64,000 bases of DNA from NCBI RefSeq assembly GCF_001183985.1, contig NZ_LFZW01000001.1, positions 2,817,636 through 2,881,635 on the forward strand, read 5' to 3'. This DNA is from Peribacillus loiseleuriae. GTDB lineage: Bacteria > Bacillota > Bacilli > Bacillales > DSM-1321. The position numbers and the translations under genes were made by a program. Positions 30,095 through 38,368 of this stretch are shown piece by piece. How positions within the stretch are numbered: position 1 is the stretch's first letter; each line of letters opens with the position of its first letter. The notes beneath the pieces were generated by a model. That model was not told where the DNA came from, did no database searches, and was given only the letters and a program-made list of their open reading frames with translations.

Positions 30095-30256
30095 ATTTTC
30101 TTCATAAAGAGGTTAATGGGCAAAGGCACTAAAGACTATTATTTCAAAAAACATTCGCTTGTTCTTGATTCATGTATGATACGGAATTCATTTTGTGAAA
30201 TTGAATAGAATTAAACCTTTATTCACTTTAGATTAGGTACGAATATCGCGGCAATC

Positions 30257-30296
30257 AAAAACGGAGTATAGATTCCAAACTACACTCCGTTTTTTT
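30257..30296 (-). terminator. terminator after pabBC
   Basis: AAAACGGAGT...ACTCCGTTTT stem with T-rich flanks on both strands, directly after the pabBC stop. Confidence 0.82.
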
Positions 30297-30297
30297 A

Positions 30298-32031
30298 TTA
30301 TAGTAAGTTTACTTTTATCCATCCTCTAACACTATTAATGAACCAAATCTCGTTAGCTGATTTAAGTTCTGTAAGATGGACAACTCGTTCTTTCACTTTT
30401 CCGCTTTGCACTAATTTTTCACGAAACGTGCCAGCGAGAAGCCCTGAATTTAGCGCAGGTGTAATAAGCTCATCCTCAATCTTTATGACAACATTCCCAT
30501 TAGTAAATTCGGTTATTTCTTCCCTTTCATTCCAAAGTAGAACGTCAAAATAATTAGGAAACTGGTCTTTATGTAAGTGATAGACAGAACGATTTGTTGT
30601 TTTATGGTATAAATACGTATCGTTACTTGAAACAGACTCTTTAGCTAGTACAACATCTAGTACATCTGGAAAAGGCGCAATATCTTCGGCTGCAATGGAG
30701 AACTTTCCTATTTTCGAAACAAGTAAGCGCACTTTTTTAGTGCTGGTTTCATATCGATCCGCAAATTGTTCAAGTGCACTCTTAATAGCTGGGACTGAAA
30801 GACTGATTCCAAAATATCTTGCTGAATCAGAAAGCCGTTTCAAATGATTTTCCAACAAAACATATTGACCATTTTCAAGCTTTAGCGATTCAAGCAATTC
30901 AAAGTCAGGTGTTTCAGTAGTAAGCAATGCAGCTTTCAAGAAAGCCTCGTCATACTCTTCTGTAAAACTCGAATCCCAGGTTATACCACCACCAACACCG
31001 TATTGGGCAGTTCCTTCTTGAGAATCAATGACAACCGTTCGAATGGGAACATTAAAAGTTGCCTCATGATTCGGAGAAATATAACCAATGGCCCCACAGT
31101 AGATCTCACGTGGCGATTGTTCTAACTCTGAAATTATTTTCATCGTGCTAATTTTTGGAGCCCCTGTAATTGAACCGCATGGAAACAACGCTTTAAAAAT
31201 ATCCATGATCGTTGTTTCCGGTTTTGTTTTGGCTGTAATCGTCGAGGTCATCTGCCAAACAGTCGGATATTGTTCAATTTCAAATAATTGATCAACTGTT
31301 ACGCTACCCGCTTCTGCAATTTGCCCTAAATCATTGCGCAATAAATCAACAATCATGACATTTTCCGCCCGATTTTTCTCAGAATTCTGCAGCCATTGCT
31401 TCTGGTTCATATCCTGTTCAAAAGTATTTCCCCTTTTCACAGTTCCTTTCATTGGCCGTGTTGTGAGAGTGCCATCTTTCCAGTCAAAAAAAAGTTCAGG
31501 TGAGGCGGATAAAACTTTAAATCTACCCGTATGTAAATAAGCACTATAATTAGAACTTTGCGCTTTAGCTAACTGGCGGTAAAAAGCAAAATCATCGCCG
31601 TTAAATGAAGAATCCAACCTCATCGTGTAGTTGACCTGATATGTATTCCCCACTTCAATTTGGTTTTTAATCATATGAATTGCTTTCTCGTATGTTTCGT
31701 AAGTAATCTCAGATTGCCAATCAGAAAGATTGAATTCAGCGGGTGCTTCTGTTGACGGAAAAGATTCGAATTTTTCAAAAATCCCAAACCAAAGTAATGA
31801 CATTTTATTACCGACTGCCACTTGATAAGTAGAATCAAATGCAGGAGCTGCTTCGTATGACAGATACCCAGCTGCGTAAAAACCTGCATTCACTTCTTTT
31901 TGGATAGTTTCCAGAGCGGTCAGTACTTCTTCTATTGTATGTGCTTCAATAATCTTAATTGGATGTTGAAAATACTTCCTTTCTTTATTAAATTCTAATA
32001 GAATATTGATGTTTTCAGCATGTTTATTCAT
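30298..32031 (-). CDS. pabB: aminodeoxychorismate synthase component I fused to ADC lyase-like domain
   Basis: A 577-residue bifunctional protein for the p-aminobenzoate branch of folate synthesis. Residues up to about 365 are chorismate-binding (PMKGT carries the Lys of true PabB enzymes rather than the Ala of TrpE; also NRAENVMIVDLLRNDLG and FPCGSITGAPK). The C-terminal 210 residues are a class IV aminotransferase fold like PabC, with the PLP lysine in YHKTTNRSVY. One protein would therefore make and cleave ADC. ATG 32031 with GGGG upstream; 27 bases after pabA. Confidence 0.93.
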   Translation of the reverse strand: MNKHAENINILLEFNKERKYFQHPIKIIEAHTIEEVLTALETIQKEVNAGFYAAGYLSYEAAPAFDSTYQVAVGNKMSLLWFGIFEKFESFPSTEAPAEFNLSDWQSEITYETYEKAIHMIKNQIEVGNTYQVNYTMRLDSSFNGDDFAFYRQLAKAQSSNYSAYLHTGRFKVLSASPELFFDWKDGTLTTRPMKGTVKRGNTFEQDMNQKQWLQNSEKNRAENVMIVDLLRNDLGQIAEAGSVTVDQLFEIEQYPTVWQMTSTITAKTKPETTIMDIFKALFPCGSITGAPKISTMKIISELEQSPREIYCGAIGYISPNHEATFNVPIRTVVIDSQEGTAQYGVGGGITWDSSFTEEYDEAFLKAALLTTETPDFELLESLKLENGQYVLLENHLKRLSDSARYFGISLSVPAIKSALEQFADRYETSTKKVRLLVSKIGKFSIAAEDIAPFPDVLDVVLAKESVSSNDTYLYHKTTNRSVYHLHKDQFPNYFDVLLWNEREEITEFTNGNVVIKIEDELITPALNSGLLAGTFREKLVQSGKVKERVVHLTELKSANEIWFINSVRGWIKVNLL

Positions 32032-32058
32032 AATAACTACCCCGTTTACATAACGTAT

Positions 32059-32625
32059 TTATTGTTTATTAATAAAATTGCTAATTAACGTATGACCATG
32101 TTCCGTTAATATTGATTCAGGATGAAACTGTAGTCCTTCAATTTGATACTTTGTATGCCGAAGTCCCATCACGACATCGTCTATCGTTTTTGCTGTGACT
32201 TCCATACAATCAGGTAGCGATGACTCATTGACAATTAAGGAATGGTAGCGAGTAACTAAAAATGAAGTAGAAATTCCACTAAAGACTCCTTTACCATCAT
32301 GGGTGATGATCGACGTTTTTCCATGTACCGGCTGTTTAGCCTTTTCAACCACACCTCCAAAAGCTTGGGCAATCACTTGATGCCCAAGACAAATCCCTAG
32401 AATAGGTATACTTTGATGAAATTCCCTTACAACCTCAAGACATATCCCAGCTTCATTAGGATTTCCGGGTCCTGGCGAGAGAATAATCGATTCAGGGTTC
32501 ATTTCTCTAATCTCGTCTAATGTCATTTCATTATTGCGGCAGATGGTGATCTCTTTACCAGCCATGAGGATATATTGATATAAATTATAAGTAAAAGAAT
32601 CATAATTATCGATAAGTAAAATCAT
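32059..32625 (-). CDS. pabA: aminodeoxychorismate synthase glutaminase component
   Basis: Supplies ammonia to PabB. The 188-residue class I amidotransferase has the nucleophile Cys in GICLGHQ (about residue 79), LSPGPGNP, and the FHPES His/Glu motif near residue 167. It is separate from any trp genes, so it probably serves folate only. First gene of pabA-pabBC. Confidence 0.93.
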   Translation of the reverse strand: MILLIDNYDSFTYNLYQYILMAGKEITICRNNEMTLDEIREMNPESIILSPGPGNPNEAGICLEVVREFHQSIPILGICLGHQVIAQAFGGVVEKAKQPVHGKTSIITHDGKGVFSGISTSFLVTRYHSLIVNESSLPDCMEVTAKTIDDVVMGLRHTKYQIEGLQFHPESILTEHGHTLISNFINKQ

Positions 32626-32881
32626 TGTTAGTCTCCATTTTTTTGATCGATCATTTTATTAATTGTTGCTACATCTTGCATATCTTTAGTTTCTAGATTC
32701 CAATGTACTTTATTTTAGCAAAAATATCTTCAAAATGCTTGCTAGATATTGTTTTCAACTATAATTGGATTTGTCATTTGATTAGGATTCTTATAGGGGT
32801 AAAGTACTTTATTCATACTTGATGTTGCTTTAAAATAAAGTTTGATCAAATTGATACTAATAACCTTGATAAACGATCATA

Positions 32882-32924
32882 GAAAAAAGCGTGTTTTGGA
32901 AAAAAGGATTGATCAAAACACGCT
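32882..32924 (-). terminator. orphan terminator-like hairpin
   Basis: Perfect 11-bp stem AGCGTGTTTTG / CAAAACACGCT (32888-32898 with 32914-32924) followed by TTTTTTCT on the minus strand. No minus-strand gene lies upstream; the OYE gene to the right points the other way. It could end a small RNA. The rest of the 500-base gap 32626-33122 is AT-rich. Confidence 0.5.
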
Positions 32925-33070
32925 CTTAATATTTTCAATGGACTCATTTTTTATAAAAAAGTTTGATCATTTCCTATTTATGTTGCTTCACAATTGCGCC
33001 CTTCGTTGAAGAATAAATAGCTCAATGACTGGAGAATCTACTATTATCAAGCATATTTAACGCATTTTTT

Positions 33071-33090
33071 ATATCGTAATAGTATGATAT
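33071..33090. promoter_or_regulatory. inverted repeat before the OYE gene
   Basis: ATATCGTAAT-AGTATGATAT has ATATC/GATAT arms, 32 bases before the start codon. It may be an operator for a stress- or electrophile-sensing repressor; the regulator is not known. Confidence 0.35.
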
Positions 33091-33122
33091 AAATGTTCAC
33101 TAAAATAAGGGGGCCAAGAATT

Positions 33123-34253
33123 ATGAATTCAAAATATATACCACTATTTCAGCCAATTACCTTGCGCAGCGGAATGCAATTAGATAATCGTGTCGTTATG
33201 GCACCGATGACCCATTTTTCTTCAAATCCAGACGGTACAGTTTCAGATGAGGAAGTAGCATACTATAGCCGCCGTTCGAATGGAGTCGGAATGGTTGTCA
33301 CAGCTTGTGCATATGTCACAGCTAACGGAAAAGGATTTCATGGTGAATTTGGAAGCGATCGTGATGACTTTATTCCAAGTTTACGCCGACTCGCTTCTGC
33401 CATTAAAGAACAAGGAGCAAAAGCAGTCCTGCAAATTTTCCATGGCGGCAGGATGTGTCCGCCAGAGTTAGTTCCAAATGGAGAAATTGTAAGTGCTAGT
33501 GCTGTTCCGGCAGAACAAGGTACAGTATCATATCAAGTTCCTCGCGCTTTGACTGAGACAGAAATTCAATCCATTATTCGTGATTTTGGCGAGTCTACCC
33601 GGAGAGCGATCGAAGCTGGATTTGATGGGATTGAAATACATGGAGCTAATGGATACTTAATTCAGCAGTTCTTTTCACCACATTCCAACCGACGTGAAGA
33701 TCAGTACGGCGGCAATTTGGAAAAAAGATTATCATTTCCAATTGCCATTGTAGATGAAGTAAAAAAGGTAGTAGCTGCACATGCGAAACAACCATTCCTC
33801 GTTGGATATAGATTCTCACCAGAGGAACCTGAAACACCCGGAATTACAATGGCAGATACTCTTGCATTAGTGGATGGTTTGGCAAGTAAAAATCTTGATT
33901 ACCTTCATGTTTCCTTAATGGAGTTCTGGTCAACTCCAAGACGTGGTGTCGAAGATTCCCGTTCTCGCCTTGAAATTATTCAGGAGAGAGTTGGGGAAAG
34001 CGTTCCCGTGATTGGCGTAGGCTCAATTTACACAGCAGACGATGCCTTAAAAGCGATTCAAACTGGTGTTTCAATGATTGCAATCGGACGAGAGCTCATT
34101 ATTGACCCTGATTGGGTTGAAAAGGTTAGACAAGGAAAAGAGTCTGAAATTGAAACAAAACTAAAGAAAGACGCTCAATCTCGTCTTGTCGTGCCAGATC
34201 CTCTTTGGCAAGCGATTATCAACAGACCTGGATGGTTTCCAATTGAAGATTAA
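33123..34253 (+). CDS. NADH-dependent flavin oxidoreductase, Old Yellow Enzyme family
   Basis: A 376-residue FMN-dependent TIM-barrel ene-reductase. Motifs are RVVMAPMTHFSS near the N-terminus, FHGGRM, the active-site and FMN segment GFDGIEIHGANGYLIQQF followed by SPHSNRREDQYGG, and GVGSIYTADDA (phosphate binding). ATG at 33123 has AAGGGGG nine bases upstream; the frame could start at 33093 but without a site. No 4Fe-4S Cys cluster is present, so it belongs to the short OYE class. Likely roles are reduction of enals, quinones or nitro compounds. It is monocistronic with its own terminator. Confidence 0.9.
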   Translation: MNSKYIPLFQPITLRSGMQLDNRVVMAPMTHFSSNPDGTVSDEEVAYYSRRSNGVGMVVTACAYVTANGKGFHGEFGSDRDDFIPSLRRLASAIKEQGAKAVLQIFHGGRMCPPELVPNGEIVSASAVPAEQGTVSYQVPRALTETEIQSIIRDFGESTRRAIEAGFDGIEIHGANGYLIQQFFSPHSNRREDQYGGNLEKRLSFPIAIVDEVKKVVAAHAKQPFLVGYRFSPEEPETPGITMADTLALVDGLASKNLDYLHVSLMEFWSTPRRGVEDSRSRLEIIQERVGESVPVIGVGSIYTADDALKAIQTGVSMIAIGRELIIDPDWVEKVRQGKESEIETKLKKDAQSRLVVPDPLWQAIINRPGWFPIED

Positions 34254-34267
34254 AAAGACACATAACT

Positions 34268-34304
34268 CCCAAATGGAAACCTAGTGTTTCCATTTGGGGG
34301 TTTC
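34268..34304 (+). terminator. terminator after OYE gene
   Basis: 13-bp stem CCCAAATGGAAAC / GTTTCCATTTGGG with a 4-base loop, followed by GGTTTCTCC. Confidence 0.88.
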
Positions 34305-34507
34305 TCCTTTGTACACGCTTAAATACCCTTAATATCTGTATAGAAATGTTTTTGAATTGAACTTCTTATTCCATTAAATAGCCTGATTGCTAAACAAGAA
34401 AAAATCCTGCACATCAATACAGGATATTTGACCAAACTTTTTTACAAATTATCAATCTTTGTTTTAAAGCCACACTTGATCTGGCTCTATATATATTGAT
34501 TCTTATC

Positions 34508-34539
34508 AAAAAAGTCCCTGAAATTAGATTCAGAGACTT
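34508..34539 (-). terminator. terminator after the LLM monooxygenase gene
   Basis: Minus strand AAGTCTCTGAA...TTTCAGGGACTT followed by T residues; it closes the S-box operon. Confidence 0.8.
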
Positions 34540-34549
34540 GATGTTAATC

Positions 34550-35566
34550 TTAATTTTTATCAGCAATCTCAGCAATAATTTCATATGAGCGGAGTCGAGA
34601 CTCATGATAAAACATGCCTGAATTAATAATCATTTCATCCGCTCCTGTTTTATCAAGAAATGCCTGCAACTTTTCTTTGACCTGTTCAGGGTTACCAATT
34701 ACACTAGCATCCAACTTGCTTTGAATCGATGCTTTTTCATAAGGCGTCCAAAGTCCATCCATTGAATCTACTGGAGGCTGAAGCTGATTTGGCGTATTAC
34801 GAATCAAACTAAGAAATTGCTGTTGATATGATGTCGCTAAATAAGCGGCCTCTCTCTCAGTGTCTGCTGCATAGACGTTAATGCCGACCATTGCATATGG
34901 TTCTGATAATACATCTGAAGGCTGGAAATTACTACGGTATATCTCTAAAGCAGCCATTGTATTTTCTGGAGCAAAGTGACTGGCAAAAGAAAATGGTAAG
35001 CCGAGTTTACCAGCAAGCTTAGCACTGAATCCACTTGAACCAAGCAACCAGATCGGAACGTTTAAGCCTTCACCAGGGATTGCACGAACTCTGTTATGAC
35101 GGGAATTGGCATCGAAGTATGTCCGAAGCTGCTCTAATTGTTCCGGAAAATCATCGCCGGTATTTCTACTATCACGGCGGAGTGCCATAGCTGTAAATTG
35201 ATCACTTCCAGGAGCACGTCCAAGCCCTAAATCGATACGGCCCGGATACATGGATTCAAGTGTTCCGAATTGCTCAGCAATTACAAGTGGAGAATGATTT
35301 GGGAGCATAATCCCACCAGATCCTACCTTGAGTGTAGACGTTCCAGCTGCAACATAGCCAATGACAACGGATGTAGCAGAGCTGGCAATGCCCGGCATAC
35401 TATGATGTTCCGCTAACCAAAATCGATTAAAACCCCATTTTTCTACATGCTGCGCTAGATTGAGTGTATGTTTGAAAGATTCAGCTGGTGTACTACCTTC
35501 TGTAATGTTTGCAAGATCAAGCACTGATAAAGGAATTTCACTCAACTGTTTTTTTGATTGTGACAT
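34550..35566 (-). CDS. LLM-class flavin-dependent monooxygenase (YtmO-like)
   Basis: A 338-residue luciferase-like TIM barrel. Family marks are [40 protein letters not shown], and [11 protein letters not shown]. It has the length and pattern of the MsnO8/YtmO group. It is the third larger gene in the S-box transcript, after an NtaA-type monooxygenase and an FMN reductase that would supply FMNH2. In B. subtilis the ytmI operon carries related YtmO and YtnJ enzymes for sulfur compound breakdown. The substrate is inferred to be an organosulfur compound. Confidence 0.88.
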   Translation of the reverse strand: MSQSKKQLSEIPLSVLDLANITEGSTPAESFKHTLNLAQHVEKWGFNRFWLAEHHSMPGIASSATSVVIGYVAAGTSTLKVGSGGIMLPNHSPLVIAEQFGTLESMYPGRIDLGLGRAPGSDQFTAMALRRDSRNTGDDFPEQLEQLRTYFDANSRHNRVRAIPGEGLNVPIWLLGSSGFSAKLAGKLGLPFSFASHFAPENTMAALEIYRSNFQPSDVLSEPYAMVGINVYAADTEREAAYLATSYQQQFLSLIRNTPNQLQPPVDSMDGLWTPYEKASIQSKLDASVIGNPEQVKEKLQAFLDKTGADEMIINSGMFYHESRLRSYEIIAEIADKN

Positions 35567-35602
35567 GTATTCATCTTCTTTCTAAAATCATTTAGTATCA
35601 GA

Positions 35603-35812
35603 TTACTTACAGCCATCATATAAAAGAATCCTTAAAATTGCACTTAGAACGCTTTGAGCTTGAATCAGAATATTTGTATAGTGATTGTTCTCCACAAAAA
35701 ATAGACAATCAATAATTTGATTGCCTACCTTTCGATCCTCATGATTCATTCTATATGATGCTAAAATTTGATTTAGAGACTCGTATGTTTTTTGATACAT
35801 GCACAATTTCAC
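35603..35812 (-). CDS. small hypothetical protein within the monooxygenase operon
   Basis: A 69-codon frame filling the gap between the two monooxygenase genes, starting 3 bases after the upstream stop and ending 36 bases before the next start. The product (MKLCMYQKTYESLNQILA...) looks helical and has no membrane segment or known motif. No Shine-Dalgarno is visible, so expression would need coupling. The even fit into the gap is the main argument for it being real. Confidence 0.35.
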   Translation of the reverse strand: MKLCMYQKTYESLNQILASYRMNHEDRKVGNQIIDCLFFVENNHYTNILIQAQSVLSAILRILLYDGCK

Positions 35813-35815
35813 AAA

Positions 35816-37183
35816 TTAAACGCTAGCTACTGGAAAAAGTCTCTTACGATATTGTCTGCCATGGTGATGATCTGGCAAATAATCACTGCCAAATAAGTTC
35901 TTTCGGAAGGTTCCTTCTTCGTATTCTTTTCTTACTAAACCTCTCTCTTGTAAAATCGGAATTACATAATCGACAAATTCTTCAAAAGTCCCAGGTGTAA
36001 CCGCATAAGCAATATTAAAACCATCCACGCCTGTAACATCAATCCATTCCTCTAAAGAATCTGCCACTTGTTCTGGAGAGCCAACAACAACAGGTCCCAT
36101 TCCGCCAACTCCAATAAACTCCGCGACTTCTTCTACGGTAAAATCGGCCATCGATTTTAATGTCGATTGGATGGCATCATTTTTAACAAATTGAATTTTC
36201 TCCTGGGGATCCACCCCATCCATATCCACACCGGTCCAGCCACCGAATAATGCAAGTGATCCTTCGTAACTGGCATGATTTTTATAATCCAAATATTTAG
36301 CTTCAGCTTCTTCTTGAGTCGCGCCAACAATTGGCGTAATCAATGTAAGGATCTTAATTTCATCTGCTTTCCGTCCCGCTTTCACTGCCTCTTCTCTAAA
36401 AGCAGTTACTGTGTTTTTCGTGCGCTCCATTGATGTGGAACCAACGAAAACTAGTTCTGCATGCTTTGCTGCAAATTTCGTTCCTTTTGGTGATGCCCCA
36501 GCTTGAAATATTACTGGAGTACGTTGTGGTGAAGGTTCACATAGGTGAGCTCCTGGAACTTTATAGAATTCACCATCATGATGGATATCATGAACCTTTT
36601 CTGGATCTGCATAAATCCCTTTTTCCTTATCCACTACGACTGCATCATCTTCCCAACTAGCTTCCCATAGTTTATAGACAACATCTAAGTATTCATCAGC
36701 TATATCGTAACGATTATCATGATTAATTTGTTGATCTAAACCAAGATTACGTGCAGCACTATTTAAATAAGAAGTTACGATATTCCAACCAATTCGTCCT
36801 TTCGTTAAATGGTCCAATGTCGAGATCCGTCGAGCGAACAGATATGGATGCTCGTAGCTCGTCGACGCAGTTAACCCAAATCCTAAGTGCTTTGTAACTT
36901 GCGCCATGATTGGAACAACAAATGCGGGATCATTGACTGGAACTTGAGCTCCCTGACGAACTGCGGCATTGCGAGAACCTTGGTATACATCATACGTTCC
37001 AAGGACATCTGCCAAGAAAATGGCATCGAATCTGCCTTTTTCCAGTACTTTTGCAAGATGCGTCCAGTATTCTGCATCCTTGTACGTAGATGATTGATCG
37101 TCTGGATGTGTCCAAAGACCAGGTGATTGATGCCCTGCACAGTTCATATCAAATGCATTTAAATAGATTCTTTTTTTGGTCAT
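35816..37183 (-). CDS. NtaA/SnaA/DszA-family FMNH2-dependent monooxygenase (YtnJ-like)
   Basis: A 455-residue two-component flavin monooxygenase subunit. Characteristic stretches are MNCAGHQSPGLWTHP, RFDAIFLADVLG, TSYEHPYLFARRISTLDHLT, GRIGWNIVTSYLNSAARNLG, and PVIFQAGASPKG. Family members oxidise nitrilotriacetate, dibenzothiophene sulfone, or S-containing amino acid derivatives (B. subtilis YtnJ). ATG at 37183 is eight bases after GGGTGG; the frame reaches 37195 via a GTG. It is the second gene of the S-box operon, paired with the FMN reductase just upstream. Confidence 0.9.
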   Translation of the reverse strand: MTKKRIYLNAFDMNCAGHQSPGLWTHPDDQSSTYKDAEYWTHLAKVLEKGRFDAIFLADVLGTYDVYQGSRNAAVRQGAQVPVNDPAFVVPIMAQVTKHLGFGLTASTSYEHPYLFARRISTLDHLTKGRIGWNIVTSYLNSAARNLGLDQQINHDNRYDIADEYLDVVYKLWEASWEDDAVVVDKEKGIYADPEKVHDIHHDGEFYKVPGAHLCEPSPQRTPVIFQAGASPKGTKFAAKHAELVFVGSTSMERTKNTVTAFREEAVKAGRKADEIKILTLITPIVGATQEEAEAKYLDYKNHASYEGSLALFGGWTGVDMDGVDPQEKIQFVKNDAIQSTLKSMADFTVEEVAEFIGVGGMGPVVVGSPEQVADSLEEWIDVTGVDGFNIAYAVTPGTFEEFVDYVIPILQERGLVRKEYEEGTFRKNLFGSDYLPDHHHGRQYRKRLFPVASV

Positions 37184-37237
37184 AATCATTACCACCCATT
37201 CGTTTTTTAATGATGAAATATGGTGTTAAATGTGTGC

Positions 37238-37783
37238 TTAAGCGGTTATTGGTTTAGTTTGTTTAATGATTTGAAGAAACTCTTCTAAATCGTTAGTAAG
37301 TCGAGCTTGAATATCTTGATCCGTAATAGGCTGTAAATGATTTTCTTTATCAATTTGGTTATCGATCATATAAGTCCCTTGGGTGGCTCTTCCTTTTAAA
37401 GTAGTAATAAGCGGTTTTAAGGCAAAATCGATTGCTAACAGATGTGCTTTACTCCCACCGACCATTAACGGTAAAACTGGAATGCCTTTAAACGCACTTT
37501 CTGGTAATAAATCGATTAGAGCCTTTAGCACACCTGTATAAGACGCTTTATAGACAGGAGATCCAATAATTACTCCATCTGCTTCCTCAATTGACTTTGC
37601 TATTTGTTTAATTTCAGCGCTATTATAGCGTGCATAAAGCAAATCCTCAGCAGAAATATCTAAAACGGAAACATACTTTACCGTTATATTCTCCTTTTCT
37701 AACAATGATTGAACAAATTTTAAAACAACATCAGTCCTAGAAGTTGCAGAAGGGCTTCCAGATAAAATCACAACATTAGGCAT
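37238..37783 (-). CDS. NAD(P)H-dependent FMN reductase (SsuE-like)
   Basis: A 181-residue flavodoxin-fold protein. LSGSPSATSRTDVVL (FMN phosphate loop) opens it, and GSPVYKASYTGVLKALIDLLP matches SsuE-type reductases. It would deliver FMNH2 to the two monooxygenases downstream. First gene after the S-box riboswitch; ATG 37783 with AGAAGG upstream. Confidence 0.9.
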   Translation of the reverse strand: MPNVVILSGSPSATSRTDVVLKFVQSLLEKENITVKYVSVLDISAEDLLYARYNSAEIKQIAKSIEEADGVIIGSPVYKASYTGVLKALIDLLPESAFKGIPVLPLMVGGSKAHLLAIDFALKPLITTLKGRATQGTYMIDNQIDKENHLQPITDQDIQARLTNDLEEFLQIIKQTKPITA

Positions 37784-37859
37784 TTGTTAACCTTCTTTCT
37801 TAGTAAATTAGTTATAATCCTTTGTACAGTCTAATTCCAAAGGGTTTGATCCATATTTA

Positions 37860-37903
37860 ACGAATAAAGTCCTCTTTCCTGATAGAAAGAGGACTTTATT
37901 CGT
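37860..37903 (-). terminator. expression-platform terminator of the S-box riboswitch
   Basis: A perfect 19-bp stem (37860-37878 with 37885-37903) with a 6-base loop, between the aptamer and the FMN reductase start. On the minus strand it ends GAGGACTTTATTCGT. When SAM is bound this should stop transcription. Confidence 0.85.
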
Positions 37904-37910
37904 AGTCACC

Positions 37911-38011
37911 CTTATCTGACAAGCATGTGCTTGCAGGAATTAGCACCTTTCTACTAATCGTAGAGGTTGCTGAAGCTTCATCGGGCCATTCCCTCGGCTT
38001 CTCTTGATAAG
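37911..38011 (-). promoter_or_regulatory. SAM-I (S-box) riboswitch aptamer
   Basis: Read on the minus strand: CTTATCAAGAG opens P1, then the hallmark AGCCGAGGGAATGGCCCGAT, GAAGCTTCAGCAACC, GGTGCTAATTCC, and closing AGATAAG pairing with CTTATCT. All conserved S-box segments are present in the right order. It should turn the operon off when S-adenosylmethionine is plentiful, which places these genes in sulfur/methionine supply. Confidence 0.97.
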
Positions 38012-38029
38012 AAGTATTAAGTTAGTTTT

Positions 38030-38058
38030 ATCATAATATTCTAATAACTGATTGTCAA
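38030..38058 (-). promoter_or_regulatory. sigma-A promoter of the S-box operon
   Basis: Minus strand TTGACA (38053-38058), 17-base spacer, TATGAT (38030-38035), about 20 bases before the aptamer. Confidence 0.85.
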
Positions 38059-38126
38059 GATTAATTCATATATTTTTCATCGGAATTGTTTGAATAATAT
38101 TTTTTCATATTACATTGTCTATAAGA

Positions 38127-38283
38127 CACTGATGGTTAATCCCCTACTAGTGTCGCTAATACCTCCGCGTAGAATAGATCAAGCGACTCTACGAAGCTTT
38201 GCACGCTATGTCAGCATCTCTTCTGTGTGACCCACATCCCATTGGCAAACTACACATGGGTAAGTTCCACTAGATCTCACCTA
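38127..38283 (-). repeat. dispersed repeat family R, long copy (minus orientation)
   Basis: On the minus strand it shares with the copy at 60272-60593, in the same order: GTGAGAT..AGTG.AACTTA, ATGTGGGTCACACAGA, GACATA, TCGCTTGATC, CACTAG, and TAACCATCAGTG. The ends TATTAGCGACACTAG also match 55500-55515. No open frame is shared. It lies between the S-box promoter and the terminator of the helicase gene. Confidence 0.65.
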
Positions 38284-38318
38284 TCTAGGATTTATCGGAT
38301 GTAATACCAGGATATAAC

Positions 38319-38359
38319 AAAAAAGGTCTAGACACATCTATACTGTGTCCAGACCCTTT
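38319..38359 (-). terminator. terminator after the helicase gene
   Basis: GGTCTGGACACA...TGTGTCTAGACC stem with T-rich tail on the minus strand, 10 bases after the stop. Confidence 0.88.
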
Positions 38360-38368
38360 TAGTTTCTT

